DNA of 18,028 nt from DASWOJ01 sp036398775 (lineage in GTDB: Bacteria > Pseudomonadota > Alphaproteobacteria > Acetobacterales > Acetobacteraceae): NCBI GenBank assembly GCA_036398775.1, contig DASWOJ010000455.1, positions 1 through 18,028 on the forward strand, in the 5' to 3' direction. Of the stretch, positions 15,547-18,028 are shown piece by piece. Position numbers and translations under genes: made by a program. A model generated the notes under the pieces. That model was not told the DNA's origin and did no database searches. It was given only the letters and a program-made list of their open reading frames with translations. The number at the start of each line of letters is the position of its first letter. Within the stretch, counting starts at the first letter, position 1.

Positions 15547-15639
15547 TGGCGGAGGGGATGAGATTCGAACTCACGGTAGGGCTTGACGCCCTACTTCGGT
15601 TTAGCAAACCGACGCCTTCAGCCACTCGGCCACCCCTCC
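15547..15639 (-). tRNA. tRNA-Ser (GCT anticodon)
   Basis: The 93-nt class II tRNA has a perfect 7-bp acceptor stem (GGAGGGG with CCCCTCC), a G discriminator and an encoded CCA. The anticodon loop TTGCTAA gives GCT, reading AGC and AGU. The long variable arm (GTAGGGC with GCCCTAC) is typical of tRNA-Ser, and the T arm has GTTCGAATC. No promoter stands out upstream. Confidence 0.97.
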
Positions 15640-15733
15640 GCCGGGGTCGTCACTCGCACGTCGTTTGCACGGAAGCGTTTACGGCGTTGCCGTCCCGCCG
15701 TCAAACAGTCAGACGCGCCCCGCCCAGCTGCCC

Positions 15734-15793
15734 CGACCCCGCCCGCCGCGACCCCGGCCGCTGCGACCCCGGCCGCTGCGACCCCGCCTGCTA
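15734..15793. repeat. 15-bp tandem repeat, four copies
   Basis: Four consecutive units of the type CGACCCCGGCCGCTG lie at 15734-15748, 15749-15763, 15764-15778 and 15779-15793. The two central copies are identical and the outer ones differ at three or four positions. The last copy contains the stop codon (CTA, read TAG on the minus strand) of the glutathione transferase gene. The stretch 15640-15790 holds no gene. Confidence 0.75.
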
Positions 15794-16411
15794 CGACAGC
15801 GCCACTGCAAAGCCGCGCTGCACCGCCGGACGTGCCATCAGCAAGTCATACCACCGCCGCACATTGGGGAAATCCGCCAGGTCAACCTGATGCCGCTCGT
15901 GCCGCCAGGCCCAGCCCAGGATGGCGAAATCGGCAACCGACAAGTCGCCCGCCACGAACTCAACCTCCGCCAGCCGCCGGTCCAGCACGCCATACAAGCG
16001 CCGGGTCTCCTTCGTGAAGCGCGCCAAGCCATACCGCTGGTCATCGCCGTTCACCGTCAGGAAATGGTGCACCTGGCCCAGCATCGGCCCAAACCCAGCC
16101 ATCTGCCACATCAGCCACTCCAGCACCGGCACCCGGGCGCGCAGGTCGGCCGGCAGGAACTGACCGGTCTTCTCGCCGAGATACAGCAGGATCGCGCCGG
16201 ACTCGAACACCGGCAGAGGTTCGCCGCCTGGACCCTCAGTGTCCCAGATGGCCGGTATCTTGTTGTTCGGGCTGATCCGCAGGAAATCCGGCTTGAACTG
16301 CTGGTCCTTGGTTATGTCCACCACGTGCACGTTGTAGGGCAGACCCATCTCCTCCAGCGCAACAGGTATCTTGCGGCCGTTCGGAGTGTTGAAGGCATAA
16401 AGCTCGATCAT
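15791..16411 (-). CDS. Glutathione S-transferase family protein, YfcG-like (Nu class)
   Basis: The 206-residue cytoplasmic protein has an N-terminal thioredoxin-like domain and a C-terminal helical GST domain. It begins MIELYAFNTPNGRKI, and TPNGRK (9-14) is the signature of E. coli YfcG/YghU-type enzymes, in which Thr/Asn and not Cys or Ser contact glutathione; these act as disulfide-bond reductases with glutathione. SPNNKIPAI (the cis-Pro loop), FESGAILLYLGEKTG and GPMLGQVHHF follow the same pattern along the whole length. The ATG at 16411 begins the fold directly, although the frame is open far upstream through shadow sequence. The gene is divergent from the MFS transporter with a 117-bp shared upstream region. 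Its stop codon lies in a tandem repeat. Confidence 0.92.
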   Translation of the reverse strand: MIELYAFNTPNGRKIPVALEEMGLPYNVHVVDITKDQQFKPDFLRISPNNKIPAIWDTEGPGGEPLPVFESGAILLYLGEKTGQFLPADLRARVPVLEWLMWQMAGFGPMLGQVHHFLTVNGDDQRYGLARFTKETRRLYGVLDRRLAEVEFVAGDLSVADFAILGWAWRHERHQVDLADFPNVRRWYDLLMARPAVQRGFAVALS

Positions 16412-16528
16412 CGCCCGTCCCTTTGAGGTCCGCCGGACGCTAGCCCCGCACCCTAGGCCGCGGCAATCCCAGCCAAGTAGCTGGCCCGCCGCTTGCATCG
16501 CTTCGGAAAACGCCATCCCGGAGCCGCC
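16412..16528. promoter_or_regulatory. Shared upstream region of GST and OFA transporter genes
   Basis: This 117-bp divergent gap must contain the 5' signals of both genes. The only structure I see is a 5-bp inverted repeat CCAGC..GCTGG around 16470-16486, a possible small operator. I find no convincing -35/-10 pair on either strand. Confidence 0.3.
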
Positions 16529-17779
16529 ATGAGCACCACCCTGCAACCCGCCGCCGCCCTGCCTGTCGCCAGCACCCGGTGGGTCCAGCTCGGCCTCGGC
16601 CTGATCTGCATGATGGCGATCAGCAGCCCGCAATACGTCTGGACGCTGTTCACCAAGCCGCTCGGCATCAGCCTGGGCGCCACCGCCTCGCAGGTCCAGA
16701 CCACCTTCGCGATCCTGATCGTGCTGCAAACCTTCTTCAGCCCGTTCCAAGGCTGGCTGGTGGAGCGGTTCGGCCCGCGCCTGCTGATCGCGTCCGGCGC
16801 CGCCCTGACTGGGCTGAGCTGGGTGCTCGCCGCCCAGGCGACCTCGCTGTGGGGCCTCTATGCAACCTACGGCCTGCTCGGCGGCCTCGGCACCGGCATC
16901 GTCTATGTCGGCGTGGTCGGCCAGATGGTGGGATGGTTCCCGGACCGGCGCGGCTTCGCGGTCGGCGTCGTCGCCGCCGGCTACGGCATCGGCGCCATGC
17001 TGACCAACTTCCCGATCGACGACAGCCTGAAGGCGGACGGCTACGGCCCAACCCTGGTGAAGTTCGGCCTGATCCTCGGCGCCATCGGAGTCGTCGCCGC
17101 CCTCGGCCTGCGCGCCGCCCCGCCCGCCCTGGTGGCCCAGACCCGGCAGCGGTCGGGCGTCGCCGACGTGGACACCCCCACGATGCTGCGCCAGCCGCTG
17201 TTCTGGCTCATGTTCGCCATGATGACCATGATGTCCACCTCGGGCCTGATGGTCACGGCGCAGATCGTGCCCTTCGCCAACGACCTCGGCATCGGCAAGC
17301 TGGTCATCTGGGGCTTCGCCGCCATCCCGCTGATCCTTACGGTGGACCGCCTGTGCAACGGCCTGACCCGGCCGTTCTTCGGCTGGGTGTCCGACCGCAT
17401 CGGCCGCGAGAACACGATGGTCCTCGCCTTCGGCTTCGAGGGCCTGGCAATGGCGGCCTGGCTGGCCACCATGGGCAACCCGGTGCTGTTCGTCCTCCTG
17501 TCGGGCGTCGTGTTCTTCGGCTGGGGCGAGATCTTCTCGCTGTTCCCCTCCACCCTGACCGACACCTTCGGCACCGAGCACGCCACCAAGAACTACGGCT
17601 GCCTATATATGGCGCAGGGTATCGGCGCGATCTTCGGCGGCCCCCTCGCCTCCCTGCTGCACGACTACGCCGGAAGCTGGACGCCCGTGTTCAGCCTGGC
17701 CATCGGCGCGGACCTCCTGACCGCGGCCCTCGCCCTGCTGCTGCTGAAGCCGATGCGTGCCCGCTACCTCGCGCGGTAA
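16529..17779 (+). CDS. MFS transporter, oxalate/formate antiporter (OFA) family
   Basis: The 416-residue protein has 12 predicted membrane helices and the OFA family pattern: QYVWTLFTKPL in helix 1, FGPRLL after helix 2, GGLGTGIVYVG in helix 4, WFPDRRGFAVGV and RPFFGWVSDRIGREN between helices 8 and 9, and SLFPSTLTDTFGTEHAT before helix 11. OFA members exchange oxalate for formate or carry other small carboxylates. Arg274 in helix 8 probably matches the substrate-binding Arg272 of Oxalobacter OxlT, but the helix 11 lysine of OxlT (TAKG motif) is replaced by Gln363 in YMAQG. The substrate may therefore be a monocarboxylate. The ATG at 16529 has GGAG 6 nt upstream. No oxalate-catabolic gene (frc, oxc) lies in the window. 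Confidence 0.87.
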   Translation: MSTTLQPAAALPVASTRWVQLGLGLICMMAISSPQYVWTLFTKPLGISLGATASQVQTTFAILIVLQTFFSPFQGWLVERFGPRLLIASGAALTGLSWVLAAQATSLWGLYATYGLLGGLGTGIVYVGVVGQMVGWFPDRRGFAVGVVAAGYGIGAMLTNFPIDDSLKADGYGPTLVKFGLILGAIGVVAALGLRAAPPALVAQTRQRSGVADVDTPTMLRQPLFWLMFAMMTMMSTSGLMVTAQIVPFANDLGIGKLVIWGFAAIPLILTVDRLCNGLTRPFFGWVSDRIGRENTMVLAFGFEGLAMAAWLATMGNPVLFVLLSGVVFFGWGEIFSLFPSTLTDTFGTEHATKNYGCLYMAQGIGAIFGGPLASLLHDYAGSWTPVFSLAIGADLLTAALALLLLKPMRARYLAR

Positions 17780-17864
17780 GCCCCACCACTTCCCAACGTA
17801 AGCCTTGCGTGCTGCGGACCACTCCAGGGTGGCCCGCCTCCCCGCGCCAGGCTACACAAACCCG

Positions 17865-18028
17865 ATGGCCGCCATCCCCGAGCACCCCGACGTGGAAATC
17901 CTCTCCAACGACACCGCCTGGTCCGGCCGGTTCTCGGTGGACGTGGTCCGCTTCCGCCACCGCCGCTTCGACGGCGCCATGTCCGCCGTCCGCACCTGGG
18001 AGCTGTTCGTGCGCGGCCGGGCCGCGGC
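17865..18028 (+). CDS. Nudix hydrolase, ADP-ribose pyrophosphatase-like (5' part only)
   Basis: The first 54 codons of a gene cut by the window edge. The sequence (PDVEILSNDTAWSGRF, then VVRFRHRRFDGAMSAVRTWELFVRGRAA) matches the N-terminal strand layer of NudF/TrgB-type Nudix proteins, which split ADP-ribose into AMP and ribose 5-phosphate. The Nudix box (GX5EX7REUXEEXGU) would lie beyond the edge and cannot be seen. It starts 85 nt after the transporter stop; the ATG has no strong ribosome site. Confidence 0.7.
   Translation, partial: MAAIPEHPDVEILSNDTAWSGRFSVDVVRFRHRRFDGAMSAVRTWELFVRGRAA

Noticed and set aside
15547..15639. tRNA-Ser as an attachment site of a genomic island
   Set aside because: No integrase and no second copy of the tRNA 3' end were seen in the window. 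Kept only as a weak remark on the neighbouring segment.
15734..15793. CRISPR-like array
   Set aside because: The units are 15 bp and directly adjacent without spacers; this is a simple tandem repeat.
16412..17581. Upstream extension of the glutathione transferase frame to a 596-residue protein
   Set aside because: The extra part is antisense to the OFA transporter and low-complexity; the GST fold begins exactly at the ATG at 16411.

Overview
The window is GC-rich DNA with dense, well-separated genes. Gene content and protein style (a pst-phoU-phoB phosphate operon, an MdtC-like RND pump, an OFA-family oxalate/formate-type carrier, an alphaproteobacterial single receiver, a RIME-like palindromic repeat) point to an alphaproteobacterium. 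Rhodospirillales/Acetobacteraceae is my best guess, made from remembered resemblance and not from any search.

Layout. Positions 1-5059 (minus strand) hold the phosphate-starvation operon in the order pstS, pstC, pstA, pstB, phoU, phoB; phoB runs off the left edge. The genes are packed: pstC/pstA overlap as ATGA, phoU/phoB as TGATG, and pstA/pstB are 3 nt apart. Upstream of pstS lies a strong Pho-box array of half-sites every 11 bp (5137-5176). The 70-nt pstS-pstC gap is filled by nested inverted repeats that can cover the pstC ribosome-binding site; pstC starts with TTG. A tRNA-Val(GAC) gene sits upstream on the same strand (5262-5336).

Positions 5421-7106 (plus) carry an N-formylglutamate amidohydrolase-family enzyme and a secreted SLT-type lytic transglycosylase whose start codon lies in the loop of a perfect GC hairpin. 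After a hairpin-rich intergenic region with a candidate promoter, positions 7252-11508 (plus) encode a two-gene RND efflux system: periplasmic adaptor plus MdtC-like pump, with no outer-membrane channel in view.

Positions 11568-14840 carry the least understood set: a divergent acyl-CoA-dehydrogenase-fold protein and a PIG-L/LmbE zinc deacetylase (plus strand, overlapping GTGA) converge on a family 2 glycosyltransferase (minus). A RIME-like palindromic element lies between them and supplies the glycosyltransferase stop codon. A stand-alone receiver domain (14993-15328, minus) and tRNA-Ser(GCT) (15547-15639, minus) follow. I infer that the ACAD-like/PIG-L/GT2 trio makes or modifies a glycan or glycolipid; this is the best candidate here for an uncharacterised pathway.

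Positions 15791-18028 hold a YfcG-type glutathione transferase (minus, with a 15-bp tandem repeat running into its stop codon), a divergent OFA-family MFS transporter with Gln where oxalate carriers have Lys, and the first 54 codons of a Nudix ADP-ribose pyrophosphatase-like gene cut by the right edge. No insertion sequence, integrase, phage gene or CRISPR array is visible, and no gene-free stretch exceeds 300 bases.
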